Notes under the pieces: generated by a model
What the model saw: only the letters and a program-made list of their open reading frames with translations
Told to the model about the DNA's origin: nothing
The model's database searches: none
Part shown: in pieces, positions 16,706 to 24,651 of the stretch
How positions within the stretch are numbered: position 1 is the stretch's first letter
Layout: each line of letters begins with the position of its first letter
Made by a program: the position numbers and the translations under genes
Assembly: GCF_022842375.1 (NCBI RefSeq)
Contig: NZ_JALHPR010000015.1
Span: 48,840-112,839 of the forward strand
Origin: Elioraea sp.
GTDB taxonomy: Bacteria; Pseudomonadota; Alphaproteobacteria; Acetobacterales; Acetobacteraceae
DNA length: 64,000 nt
Direction: 5' to 3'

Positions 16706-18067
16706 TCAGGCCTTGGCCGCGGGAACCGGGCGGGCGAGCGAGATCGGGTTGCCGCCGCCCTCGCCTTCCGGCAGCGCCTTGGCCTTCTTCGCGAGGCGGA
16801 ACAGCGTCGCGACATAGGCCGAGAGGAGCAGCGCATAGAGCACGAGATACATCACGAGGGTGGAGAACACCGTGCCGGCAGCGATCGGGCCGACAGCCTC
16901 CGATGTCGTCAGCACGCCGGTGACGAGCCAGGGCTGGCGGCCGATCTCGGTCACGTACCAGCCGGCGAGCGTGGCCACCCAGCCGGCGAAGGTGGTGCCG
17001 ACGAAGCCCCACAGCATCGGCCGCGGCAGCTCGCCGCGGCGCCAGAGGAAGTAGGCGCCGCCAAGCCCCATCGCGATCATGAGCATGCCGATGCCGACCA
17101 TGATGCGGAACGCGAAGAACACCGGTGCCACGGGCGGGTGCTTGCCGACGAAATCGTTCAGGCCGGGCACCACGCCGGCCGGGTCGTGCTTGAGGATGAG
17201 CGAGGCGCCCGACGGGATCGAGATCTCGAAATGGTTGGTCCGCGCTGCCTCGTCCGGGATCGCGAACAGGATCAGCGGCACGTGCCCGCGTGTCTCCCAG
17301 TTGCCCTCCATCGCCGCGACCTTCGCCGGCTGGTACTCCAGCGTGTTGAGGCCGTGCAGGTCACCCACGAAGGCCTGCACCGGGGCGAGAACGGCGGCCA
17401 TCACCACGCCGGTGCGGAGTGCGGCGGCCACATCGGGCCCGCGGTCGCCCTTCAGCCAGCGAAAGGCGGAGAGGCCGGCGATCAGGAATGCGACCGTGAG
17501 CGCCGAGGCGATCAGCATGTGTGCGAGGCGATACGGCAGGGACGGAGTGAAGACGATCGCCCACCAGTCCGTTGCGTGCGCGACACCGTCGCGCAGTTCG
17601 AAGCCCTGCGGCGTGTGCATCCAGGAGTTCAGCACGAGGATCCAGAACGCACTCATCGTCGTGCCGAAGGCGACGAGGACTGTCGCGCCCGTGTGAACCC
17701 ACCCAGGCACGCGGCGGAAGCCGAACAGCATGATGCCGAGGAAGGTGGCCTCGAGGAAGAACGCCGTCAGAACCTCGTAGGCAAGCAGGGGGCCTGCGAT
17801 GTTGCCGACCTTCTCCATGAAGCCCGGCCAGTTGGTGCCGAACTGGAAGCTCATGGTGATGCCGGAGACGACACCGAGCGCGAAGGAAAGCGCGAACACC
17901 TTCACCCAGAAGCGGTAGGCATCCATCCACTTCCCATCACCGGTGGCGTTGAAGCGCAGCTTGAAGAACAGCAGCACCCAGCCGAGCGCGATGGTGATGG
18001 CGGGGAACAGGATGTGGAACGAGATGTTCGCCGCGAACTGGATGCGCGCGAGAATCGTTGCGTCCAT
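16706..18067 (-). CDS. cioA: bd-type ubiquinol oxidase subunit I (CioA/CydA, short Q-loop)
   Basis: A 453-residue heme-bearing subunit. It shows NISFHILFPAITIALGW with the b595/d-side histidine, LAYEVLTAFFLEATFLGIMLFG, PYRLAHMLIAS with a heme histidine, and a Q-loop with the quinol-site lysine and glutamate (PAKVAAMEGNWET). The Q-loop is short, as in the CIO branch, not the long E. coli form. AAGGAG lies 9 nt before the ATG. The ATG overlaps the stop of the upstream GbsR-type regulator by one base (TGATG), which ties its expression to that gene. Confidence 0.92.
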   Translation of the reverse strand: MDATILARIQFAANISFHILFPAITIALGWVLLFFKLRFNATGDGKWMDAYRFWVKVFALSFALGVVSGITMSFQFGTNWPGFMEKVGNIAGPLLAYEVLTAFFLEATFLGIMLFGFRRVPGWVHTGATVLVAFGTTMSAFWILVLNSWMHTPQGFELRDGVAHATDWWAIVFTPSLPYRLAHMLIASALTVAFLIAGLSAFRWLKGDRGPDVAAALRTGVVMAAVLAPVQAFVGDLHGLNTLEYQPAKVAAMEGNWETRGHVPLILFAIPDEAARTNHFEISIPSGASLILKHDPAGVVPGLNDFVGKHPPVAPVFFAFRIMVGIGMLMIAMGLGGAYFLWRRGELPRPMLWGFVGTTFAGWVATLAGWYVTEIGRQPWLVTGVLTTSEAVGPIAAGTVFSTLVMYLVLYALLLSAYVATLFRLAKKAKALPEGEGGGNPISLARPVPAAKA

Positions 18068-18636
18068 CACACGTTCTCCTTCCGCCGGGGCCGCGCGAGG
18101 GCGATGACCCTGTCCTTCACCTCCATCAGCTTCGTCACCTTCGCGCCAAGGGCGAGCAGTGCTGCGAGACGCTCGGTCTCGAGCCGCTTCACGTCGTCGT
18201 ACCAGGTGGTGAGCTGTTCGATCAGGCCGTGCATCTCGGCCATCCGCGCCTGGGCGTGCCGCTCCTCGGCCGTCGCGGGCTTCTGCATCAGGAGTTCGCG
18301 GAGCACCGACAGGGTGGGGTCGACCTCGCGCTTCTTCCGCTCCTCGGCCAGCACGCGGAGGATCTGCCACACGTCGTCGGGCGTGGTGAAATGGTCGCGC
18401 CGGTCATCGGGGATGTGGCGCAGCAGCACGAGGTTCCAGGTCTGGAGCTCGCGCAGGCCCATCGAGACGTTCGACCGCGAGACGCCGAGCGCGTCGACGA
18501 TCTGGTCGGCGTTCAGCGGCTCCGGCGAGACGTAGAGCAGCGCGTAGATCTGCCCGACGGTGCGATTGATGCCCCAGCTTCGGCCCATCTCGCCGAAATG
18601 CAGCACGAAGGACTGGACCAGAGGGGGGAGGTTCAC
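18067..18636 (-). CDS. GbsR/MarR-family transcriptional regulator of the oxidase operon
   Basis: A 189-residue winged-helix regulator of the GbsR type. The wHTH has GRSWGINRTVGQIYALLYVSPEPLNADQIVDALGVSRSNVSMGLRELQTWNLV and the wing DDRRDHFTTPDD. A long helical C-terminus (residues 110-175) would dimerise. It is the first gene of the operon with cioA and cioB, sharing one base with cioA. Just upstream are a promoter and a 22-nt palindrome, so autoregulation together with control of the oxidase is likely. The ligand or signal is unknown. Confidence 0.85.
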   Translation of the reverse strand: MNLPPLVQSFVLHFGEMGRSWGINRTVGQIYALLYVSPEPLNADQIVDALGVSRSNVSMGLRELQTWNLVLLRHIPDDRRDHFTTPDDVWQILRVLAEERKKREVDPTLSVLRELLMQKPATAEERHAQARMAEMHGLIEQLTTWYDDVKRLETERLAALLALGAKVTKLMEVKDRVIALARPRRKENV

Positions 18637-18655
18637 CGGGGATCGCCCTTCCTGT

Positions 18656-18677
18656 GATTTCAGTAATTCCTGAAATC
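18656..18677. promoter_or_regulatory. palindromic operator of the GbsR-cioAB operon
   Basis: Arms GATTTCAG (18656-18663) and CTGAAATC (18670-18677) are perfect inverted copies around a 6-nt spacer with an AATT core; 20 of 22 positions are symmetrical. It lies in an AT-rich patch immediately downstream of the putative -10 box and 20 nt before the regulator start, as expected for repression. Confidence 0.7.
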
Positions 18678-18706
18678 TTGATATAGGATAGGGGAAATAG
18701 GTTCAA
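18678..18706 (-). promoter_or_regulatory. putative sigma70 promoter of the GbsR-cioAB operon
   Basis: On the minus strand a -35 TTGAAC (18706-18701) and a -10 TATCAA (18683-18678) are 17 nt apart. The palindromic operator follows at once, covering the expected +1. Confidence 0.5.
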
Positions 18707-18721
18707 GCCACGTAAACGAGA

Positions 18722-18856
18722 GGGGCGACGGGTGTCCCCGCCGCCCCTTCCGGTCATGCCCTCCGTCGCCGGGTGCGAACCTCCGGTTCGCCTGGCTCCG
18801 CGGCATAAGCCGCGGCGCCCATTCGGGCGCTCGGCACGGGCCACCGGCCCGTGCCG
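18722..18856 (-). terminator. tandem cluster of five hairpins downstream of the aldehyde dehydrogenase
   Basis: Within 135 nt between the dehydrogenase stop (18884) and the GbsR promoter lie five different inverted repeats. 18722-18747 has arms GGGGCG/CGCCCC. 18775-18791 has arms GCGAACC/GGTTCGC, loop 3. 18798-18815 has CCGCGGC/GCCGCGG, loop ATAA. 18815-18830 has GCGCCC/GGGCGC, loop ATTC. 18832-18856 has an 11-bp stem, arm CGGCACGGGCC, loop 3. The strongest is the first reached by the dehydrogenase transcript. There are no T-runs. It is probably a compound terminator or insulator for the leftward operon. Confidence 0.55.
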
Positions 18857-18883
18857 TTGTCTCGCCCCGGACGCTGCGCGGCC

Positions 18884-20311
18884 TCAGGCCTGGCTGACGA
18901 ACTTCACGTTCAGATAGGCGTCCAGCCCCTCGATGCCGCCCTCGCTGCCATGGCCGCTGTCCTTGATGCCGCCGAACGGCGTCTCGGGCGTCGACACGGC
19001 GAGGCTGTTCACGCCCACCATGCCCCAGTGCAGCGCATCGGCGATCGCGGTCGCGCGCTTCTCGTCATTCGTGAAGGCGTAGGCCGCGAGCCCGTAGGCG
19101 ACGCCGTTCGCACGCTCGACAACCTCGTCGAAGCTCTTGAACGGCACGATCGGCGCGATCGGGCCGAACGGCTCGTCGTTCATCACCTTCGCATCGGGCG
19201 GCACATCGGCCAGCACGGTGGGCTTGTAGAAGAAGCCCTGGTTGGCCGGGCGTTCGCCGCCGGTGGCCACCTTCGCCCCCTTCGCCTTCGCGTCCGCCAC
19301 CATCGCGTCCATCGTCTCGAGGCGCCGTGCGTTGGCCATCGGGCCCATCTGCGAGGAGGGGTCGAGCCCGTCGCCGAGCTTCAGGCCGGCGGCGATCTCG
19401 GTGAAGGCCGTGAGGAACTTCGCGTACTTGCTCTCATGCACGAAGAAGCGCGTCGGGCTGATGCAGACCTGGCCCGCGTTGCGGTACTTGCCGCCCGCCG
19501 CGATCTTGGCCACCGCCTCGACGTCGACGTCATCGAACACGATCACGGGCGCGTGGCCGCCGAGTTCCATCGTGGTGCGCTTCATCGTGTCGGCCGCCAT
19601 CTTCATCAGCATCTTGCCGACAGCGGTGGAGCCGGTGAACGAGATCTTCCGCACCTTCGGGTGGTTGATGAGGTAGCTCGACACCTCGGACGGCACGCCG
19701 AACACGAGGTTCAGCACGCCAGGCGGCAGCCCCGCCTCCTGCAGGCAACGGGCCATCTCGACGGCCGTGCCCGGCGTCTCCTCCGACGGCTTGAGGATGA
19801 TCGAGCAGCCGGCACCCAGCGCGCCCGCGATCTTCCGCATCGGCGACACGGCGGGGAAGTTCCATGGCGCGAAGGCGGCGACGATGCCCACAGGCTCCTT
19901 CAGCACCATCTGCCGCACGCCCGCGACCCGGCCGGGGACGATGCGGCCATAGCCGCGGCGACCCTCCTCGGCATACCAGTCGAGGATGTCGATCGCGGTT
20001 GCGACCTCGGCCTTGGCCTCGGCGAGGACCTTGCCCTGCTCCAGCGTCAGCACGGTGGCGATCGCATCGAGCCGCGCGCGCATCAGGTCAGCGCCCTTGC
20101 GCATGATGCGGCAGCGCTCGTAGGCGCTCATTGCCCGCCACGTCGCGAAGCCCTTCTCGGCGGAAGCGACCGCGGCCTCGAGGTCATGCCCCGAGGCGTG
20201 CGGCAGGTCGGCGAGCGACTGCTCGGTCGCTGGGTTCACCACGGGCTCGGCCGCGGTGCCGCTGCCGCGGCTGAACTGGCCATCGATCAGCATCTCGAGG
20301 GTTGCGTACAT
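18884..20311 (-). CDS. gabD: NAD(P)-dependent succinate-semialdehyde dehydrogenase-type aldehyde dehydrogenase
   Basis: A 475-residue ALDH superfamily enzyme closest in motifs to GabD. It has the cofactor site AAFAPWNFPAVSPMRKIAGALGAGCSIILKPSE and FTGSTAVGKMLMKMAA, the catalytic glutamate in MELGGHAP, the catalytic cysteine in NAGQVCISPTRFFV, and NDEPFGPIAPI with PFGGIKDSGHGSEGG at the end. It would oxidise succinate semialdehyde or a similar omega-carboxy aldehyde to the acid. It is 51 bp downstream of a TctC-type binding-protein gene, suggesting uptake and oxidation of a carboxylate. The exact aldehyde is not proven. Confidence 0.8.
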   Translation of the reverse strand: MYATLEMLIDGQFSRGSGTAAEPVVNPATEQSLADLPHASGHDLEAAVASAEKGFATWRAMSAYERCRIMRKGADLMRARLDAIATVLTLEQGKVLAEAKAEVATAIDILDWYAEEGRRGYGRIVPGRVAGVRQMVLKEPVGIVAAFAPWNFPAVSPMRKIAGALGAGCSIILKPSEETPGTAVEMARCLQEAGLPPGVLNLVFGVPSEVSSYLINHPKVRKISFTGSTAVGKMLMKMAADTMKRTTMELGGHAPVIVFDDVDVEAVAKIAAGGKYRNAGQVCISPTRFFVHESKYAKFLTAFTEIAAGLKLGDGLDPSSQMGPMANARRLETMDAMVADAKAKGAKVATGGERPANQGFFYKPTVLADVPPDAKVMNDEPFGPIAPIVPFKSFDEVVERANGVAYGLAAYAFTNDEKRATAIADALHWGMVGVNSLAVSTPETPFGGIKDSGHGSEGGIEGLDAYLNVKFVSQA

Positions 20312-20362
20312 ATCGTCTCTCTCTTCGGTGTGGGTCTCGTGTCAGATGGGGATGCGGCCGCG

Positions 20363-21340
20363 TCAGTCGAGGACGATGCGCTCGGCGCGCACCACGTCAC
20401 CCCAGCTCTTGATCGCGTCCGTCATCCACGCGGCGAAGGCGGCAGGCCCCTCGGCGCGGGCCACGCCGCCGAGTTCGACGATCCGCGGCGCGATGTCAGG
20501 CAGGGCGAGGACGCGGCGGAATGCCTCCGACAGCGCGGCGACCGTGGCCGGGGGCGTGCCGCCCGTCGTCACGATGCCCTGCCAGGTGCCGCTGTCGACC
20601 AGCGTGGGCGGCAGGCGCATCTCGCCGAAGCTCGGCGTGTCCGGCAGCGCGGCGAGCCGCGGCGTGCCGGAGACCGCGATGCCCTTCATCTGCCCCTGCA
20701 CCACGAAGGGCTGCGTGGCCGTGGCACCGTTCAGCAGCACCTGGCACTCGTTCTGGACAACTGCGCGGATCGCCGCCGCCCCGCCGCGGTAGGGAACGTA
20801 GGACCAGGTGATGCCGAAATGCCTGGCGAACACGATCGCGGTCAGGTGGTTCGCCGCACCGACGCCGCTGTGGGCGACGTTGAGCTTGTCCGGGTTCGCC
20901 TTCGCATAGGCGACGAGTTCCGCCACGGTCGTTGCCGGGACGGAGGGGTGCAGCGCCATGATGTAGGGCGCGAACAGCACCATCGTGACGGGGGCCAGGT
21001 CCTTCGTGACGTCGAAGGAGAGCTTGCTGAACAGCGCCGGCGCGGTGGCGAGGCTGCCGACATCGGTGAGCAGCAGGGTGTGGCCGTCGGGCTGCGCCTT
21101 GGCGACGAAATCGGCGCCGATGTTGCCGTTCGCCCCCGGCTTGTTCTCGACGACCACGTTCTGGCCCAGTGCCTCTGTCAGCTTCGGCGCCATGAGCCGT
21201 GCGAGAATGTCGCTGGTGCCGCCCGGGGCGAAGGGCACGACGAGGCGGAGCGGGCGGTTGAACTGGGCGCGCGCCGGAGCGCCGAGGGAGAGGGCGGGCG
21301 CGGCTGCGAGGGCGCCGAGCAGGGTGCGACGGGTTGTCAT
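20363..21340 (-). CDS. Bug/TctC-family periplasmic binding protein of a tripartite tricarboxylate transporter
   Basis: A 325-residue secreted protein. A signal peptide with twin arginines (TTRRTLLGALAAAPALSLG, cleavage after ARA near residue 25) is followed by the Bug-family N-terminus RPLRLVVPFAPGGTSDILARLMAPKLTEALGQNVVVENKPGANGNIGADFVAKAQPDGHTLL. Such proteins capture carboxylates; the TctAB membrane partners are not in the window, which is common for orphan Bug proteins. AAGGA lies 8 nt before the ATG at 21340. It leads a small operon with the aldehyde dehydrogenase. Confidence 0.9.
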   Translation of the reverse strand: MTTRRTLLGALAAAPALSLGAPARAQFNRPLRLVVPFAPGGTSDILARLMAPKLTEALGQNVVVENKPGANGNIGADFVAKAQPDGHTLLLTDVGSLATAPALFSKLSFDVTKDLAPVTMVLFAPYIMALHPSVPATTVAELVAYAKANPDKLNVAHSGVGAANHLTAIVFARHFGITWSYVPYRGGAAAIRAVVQNECQVLLNGATATQPFVVQGQMKGIAVSGTPRLAALPDTPSFGEMRLPPTLVDSGTWQGIVTTGGTPPATVAALSEAFRRVLALPDIAPRIVELGGVARAEGPAAFAAWMTDAIKSWGDVVRAERIVLD

Positions 21341-21472
21341 GGACGCGGTCCTTCCAGAGCCTTGCCGTTTCTTGCGACAGATGTTTATGGGCGGCACGCT
21401 AGGGGTGTCGTGTGGGTGCAGCAAGGGGTGGGGGCCTCGGTGGGCCATCCTGCTGGGCTGCTTGAAGGTCTC

Positions 21473-21500
21473 TTGCAATGCGGATCGGTCTGCGTATAGT
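21473..21500 (+). promoter_or_regulatory. putative promoter of tRNA-Gly
   Basis: TTGCAA (21473-21478) and TATAGT (21495-21500) are separated by 16 nt, placing +1 near 21507, about 30 nt before the tRNA. The region lies between the divergent TctC gene and the tRNA. Confidence 0.55.
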
Positions 21501-21537
21501 CCGCGGCCTTCGGTTGGCCCAGCCAGCCGGATGGAGC

Positions 21538-21612
21538 GCGGGCGTAGCTCAGGGGTAGAGCACAACCTTGCCAAGGTTGGGGTCGAGGGTTCGAATCCCT
21601 TCGCCCGCTCCA
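21538..21612 (+). tRNA. tRNA-Gly (GCC anticodon)
   Basis: A complete 75-nt tRNA: acceptor arms GCGGGCG and CGCCCGC, a D arm with GCTC/GAGC, anticodon stem CAACC/GGTTG with loop TTGCCAA (anticodon GCC), a T arm with GAGGG-TTCGAAT-CCCTT, discriminator T and an encoded CCA. All stems pair. It marks the left border of the accessory region. Confidence 0.96.
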
Positions 21613-21862
21613 GTCACCTCACACAACTCAGTCTCTCCGACGCTGCCGAGCGTGAGGGACCGCAGGGTCTTTGGGCCTTTCGCGGGCGACCTTGATGGTG
21701 CGCTCGCGCAACGGCTTCCCGTTTCTCTCCGCAGAGGCGGAAAACTCTCCGAACCTTGAGGGTGTGGCGATTTGGCCAACAAGGTTTAGTGCATTGATCG
21801 GGAACGATTTTTCGCACGGCAAACTCGTTGGGAGTTGAAGAACCGACTGCTCCGGCAATCAG
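21613..21862. other. non-coding border between tRNA-Gly and the integrated element
   Basis: 250 nt with no convincing gene and a locally lower GC content towards 21770-21880. I saw no second copy of the tRNA 3' end further right in the window, so a tRNA-type attachment repeat is not supported. Confidence 0.4.
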
Positions 21863-22345
21863 TCAACATTGATCAATTCGTCGGCCATCACGTTGGGCCG
21901 AGCAACGCTTGTTTCCGATCGCTGCCGTAGACCGCTCAAGAACCTCGCGACTGGGGGATGCGGGCTCCAGCACGTGGCGCTGATCAGTCCAGGATAGGGG
22001 AACCGCAGCAGGTTGCCGCTGGAGATCAAGGTGATAGCCGCCGGCTCCGTCCAGAAGGCCTTCGACGATGTCCGGGGCCAAAAGCGTCAGCCTAAGCAGC
22101 GATCCGAGATAACCCCGCTCGATCTTCTCGGCCGCTGCCATTTCGCTGATGGACGCGTAGCGACCCTCGTCGAGCATCCGTTGGTAACGGAAGGCGCGTG
22201 CGAGCGCCTTCAGCAGTGTCGGATCCGCGCGCGCGGAGGTGAGTGTTGGCAGCCCATTGATGACCGGCATCACGACGGTCTTGCGCCCCGCGCGCCGCTT
22301 GATGCTCAGCGGTACGCGGACGGTGACGTGGCTGGGACCGCTCAC
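21863..22345 (-). CDS. HTH protein of the serine-recombinase operon
   Basis: A 160-residue basic protein often found beside large serine recombinases and DUF2924 proteins in alphaproteobacterial islands. Its core is KALARAFRYQRMLDEGRYASISEMAAAEKIERGYLGSLLRLTLLAPDIVEGLLDG, a helix-turn-helix that resembles the C-terminal HTH of ParB/recombinase-associated proteins. The N-terminal VTVRVPLSIKRRAGRKTVVMP strand segment is also typical. It starts with GTG at 22345 after AGGAG. The role is unknown; DNA binding during integration or excision is a reasonable guess. The C-terminal 45 residues look degenerate and may have replaced an original end. Confidence 0.65.
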   Translation of the reverse strand: MSGPSHVTVRVPLSIKRRAGRKTVVMPVINGLPTLTSARADPTLLKALARAFRYQRMLDEGRYASISEMAAAEKIERGYLGSLLRLTLLAPDIVEGLLDGAGGYHLDLQRQPAAVPLSWTDQRHVLEPASPSREVLERSTAAIGNKRCSAQRDGRRIDQC

Positions 22346-22432
22346 GCTATGCGCTCCTGCTTGACCACGGATGACGCCCCCGATGTGACGGGCTCGACGT
22401 AATTGCGGGGGCCACGTCAGGCCCCAGCCACC

Positions 22433-22681
22433 TCACGAATGTGCCCGTCTGAGGGCGTCCATCTCGTCGAGATAATCGAGGTGACTTAGGTCATCCTTGT
22501 GCTTCTCGATCCAGGCTTCCGGACGCTGCAGAATGTTCGCGACCTCATCATCCTTTGCGCAGCGGTGCCATTCTTCAAAGGCCACGCGCTCTCCGAGGCT
22601 ATCCCAGGCACAGATCATCGTGCGATCCGTGCCACGCGCGACGGTGACGTCAATTCGGCCAACTGTGCGACGGTACATCAT
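22433..22681 (-). CDS. small hypothetical protein in the recombinase operon
   Basis: An 82-residue protein beginning MMYRRTVGRIDVTVARG with an acidic, tryptophan-containing C-terminal half (EEWHRCAKDDEVANILQ, then a PEAWIEKHKDDLSHLDYLDEMD stretch). AAGGAAA lies 6-9 nt before the paired ATGs at 22681 and 22678. I do not recognise a family. It lies between the recombinase and the HTH gene on the same strand and is probably part of that transcript. Confidence 0.55.
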   Translation of the reverse strand: MMYRRTVGRIDVTVARGTDRTMICAWDSLGERVAFEEWHRCAKDDEVANILQRPEAWIEKHKDDLSHLDYLDEMDALRRAHS

Positions 22682-22813
22682 TGGTCGGTTTCCTTTTGCG
22701 AGAACGATGGAGGGACACAAGCGAGATTGAGCGGACGCTGGCTGCGACCGCGCGACGCGCCGTGGCGCAGCCGACGAGTGGCGAACGCTCACGGCCGTAA
22801 TGTCGGGCAATGA

Positions 22814-24154
22814 TCATGCGGCCGCCCTCGCCGCTGCAGACGTTTCGACAGCGAGGTCGCGGACGAGTCCGTCCAGGCCCTCGACACGGAGCGTGATGTC
22901 TGCACCGTCGTGGCCGACCGTGACGCGTTCTACTAGGAGGCGAACGATCCGCTGCTGTTCGGACGGGCACAACTCGTCCCAGAGCGGCGTGAGATGGCTC
23001 AGCGCCTCGCGAACCTCGCGCTCGGTGAGGTCAGGGATATCCCTTCGACCCGCCTGCCACGTGCCTACCACGATCTCAGGCTGCAGCAGCATCGCGCGAA
23101 GCTGTGTCATCACCGCCCCCTCGATCTCCGCCGCCGAGATACGCCGAACGATGCTGTCGTCGGGGTCGCCCTTCAGCGCGCGCTGCGCCACGTAGTAGCG
23201 ATAGAGTCGTCCTCGCTTGCGTGCGTGGGTTGGCGAGAGTGCCCGGCCGTCCGTGCCGAAGATCAGCCCCTTCAGCAGCGCCGGCTCCTGCTGGCGGTTG
23301 GCGGCGGCGCGCTTGCGCGGGCTCACTTGCAGGATGGCGTGCACCCGGTCCCACAGTTCCCGCGGCACGATTGCTTCGTGCTCGCCGGGATAGATGCTCC
23401 CCTTGTGCACGACCTCGCCGAGATAGGTGCGGAGGTTCAGGATCTTGTAGACATCGCCCTTGTCCAGCGCCCGCCCAGACTTCGCCGTGATGCCCTCCGC
23501 CCGCAGCTGCCGGACCGTCTCGACGCCAGAGCCCGTCTCCACGAAAAGGGTGAACACCCGGAGCACGCGCGCCGCTTCGTCCTCGTCAGGGATCAGCTTG
23601 CGGTTCTCGACGCGGTATCCGAGCGGCACCTTGCCGCCCATCCACATCCCCCGCGCCTTCGACGCAGCGACCTTGTCGCGGATGCGTTCGCCGATCACCT
23701 CGCGCTCGAACTGGGCGAAGCTCAGCAGGATGTTCAGCGTCAGCCGCCCCATGCTCGTGGTGGTGTTGAAGCTCTGCGTCACGGACACGAACGTCACGCC
23801 GTGCGCGTCGAACACTTCCACCAGCTTGGCGAAGTCCATGAGGGAGCGGCTGAGACGGTCGATCTTGTACACGACGATGACGTCGACCAATCCGGCACGG
23901 ATGTCGTCGAGGAGCCGCTTTAGCGCTGGCCGTTCCAGCGTGCCCCCCGAGAAGCCACCGTCGTCGTAGCGATCGCGGACGAGCGTCCATCCCTCTGCGC
24001 GCTGGCTGGCGATATAGGCCTCGCAGGCCTCACGCTGCGCGTCGAGGGTGTTGAACTCCTTCTCCAGCCCCTCGTCGGTGCTCTTCCGCGTGTAGACCGC
24101 GCAGCGCTTCCGCGTGACCGAGGCCGGCAGGTCGGCAAGCGTGCGCCGGCTCAT
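22814..24154 (-). CDS. large serine recombinase (site-specific integrase/resolvase)
   Basis: A 446-residue recombinase. The resolvase catalytic domain (about residues 15-165) has the nucleophile serine in CAVYTRKSTDEGL, then YDDGGFSGGTLERPALKRLLDDIRAGLVDVIVVYKIDRLSRSLMDFAKLV and FAQFEREVIGERIRDKVAASKARGMWMGG. It is followed by a recombinase domain (LGYRVENRKLIPDEDEA through NLRTYLGEV) and a zinc-ribbon/coiled-coil-like tail. It probably integrates and excises the element that follows the tRNA. The ATG at 24154 is the ATGA overlap with the DUF2924 stop. Length is typical for this DUF2924-linked branch and shorter than phiC31-type integrases. Confidence 0.9.
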   Translation of the reverse strand: MSRRTLADLPASVTRKRCAVYTRKSTDEGLEKEFNTLDAQREACEAYIASQRAEGWTLVRDRYDDGGFSGGTLERPALKRLLDDIRAGLVDVIVVYKIDRLSRSLMDFAKLVEVFDAHGVTFVSVTQSFNTTTSMGRLTLNILLSFAQFEREVIGERIRDKVAASKARGMWMGGKVPLGYRVENRKLIPDEDEAARVLRVFTLFVETGSGVETVRQLRAEGITAKSGRALDKGDVYKILNLRTYLGEVVHKGSIYPGEHEAIVPRELWDRVHAILQVSPRKRAAANRQQEPALLKGLIFGTDGRALSPTHARKRGRLYRYYVAQRALKGDPDDSIVRRISAAEIEGAVMTQLRAMLLQPEIVVGTWQAGRRDIPDLTEREVREALSHLTPLWDELCPSEQQRIVRLLVERVTVGHDGADITLRVEGLDGLVRDLAVETSAAARAAA

Positions 24155-24651
24155 GCGCGCCCGCCCGGCTGCCGCAGCCCGAAGAACACCCACCCGTTCC
24201 AGCGCGTGCCGGTGATATGCCGAGCGATCGCCGACAGGCTCTGGTAGGGCCGCCCCTGGTACTCGAAGTCATCGGGGCGGACGGTGACGACATGCTCGAC
24301 GCCGTCGTACTCGCGCACCAGCCGCGTGCCTGGCAGCGGCCGGCTGTCGGCGCGGATCCGGCGCAGCACCACGTTGCCGCCGTCGAGCTGCTCGCCGAGC
24401 GCCTCGAGCCTCGCCCGCGTCTCCGGCTTCAGCCCGCCATAGGCCAGCTCCTGGATCCGATACGCCAGCCGGCTCTCGATGTAGCTGCGGCTGAAGGGCG
24501 GTGGCTCCTTGCCGAACAGCTCCCGCCACTGCTGCTTCAGGTCACCAATCGGCGCGGTCTTCAGCGCCGCCAGTCGCGGCAGCACCTGCGTCTTCGGGAT
24601 CGCCGGGATCACCAGTGCCTCCGGCACTTGCTTCGTCGATCGCTTCGTCAT
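24151..24651 (-). CDS. DUF2924 domain protein (recombinase partner)
   Basis: A 166-residue protein of the DUF2924 family, almost always encoded directly before a large serine recombinase in proteobacterial islands and prophages. It shows VLPRLAALKTAPIGDLKQQWRELFGKEPPPFSRSYIESRLAYRIQELAYGGL and the C-terminal beta-rich GTRLVREYDGVEHVVTVRPDDFEYQGRPYQSLSAIARHITGTRWNGWVFFGLR. The second half resembles the RAMA/DUF4357-like fold used in DNA-related proteins. It is likely an accessory factor of recombination. GGAGGACGC precedes the ATG at 24651, and the stop overlaps the recombinase start. Confidence 0.88.
   Translation of the reverse strand: MTKRSTKQVPEALVIPAIPKTQVLPRLAALKTAPIGDLKQQWRELFGKEPPPFSRSYIESRLAYRIQELAYGGLKPETRARLEALGEQLDGGNVVLRRIRADSRPLPGTRLVREYDGVEHVVTVRPDDFEYQGRPYQSLSAIARHITGTRWNGWVFFGLRQPGGRA

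Noticed and set aside
18851..21499. 882-codon plus-strand frame covering the aldehyde dehydrogenase and TctC genes
   Set aside because: The dehydrogenase and binding protein on the other strand have all family motifs; the plus frame is low-complexity and spans two genes.
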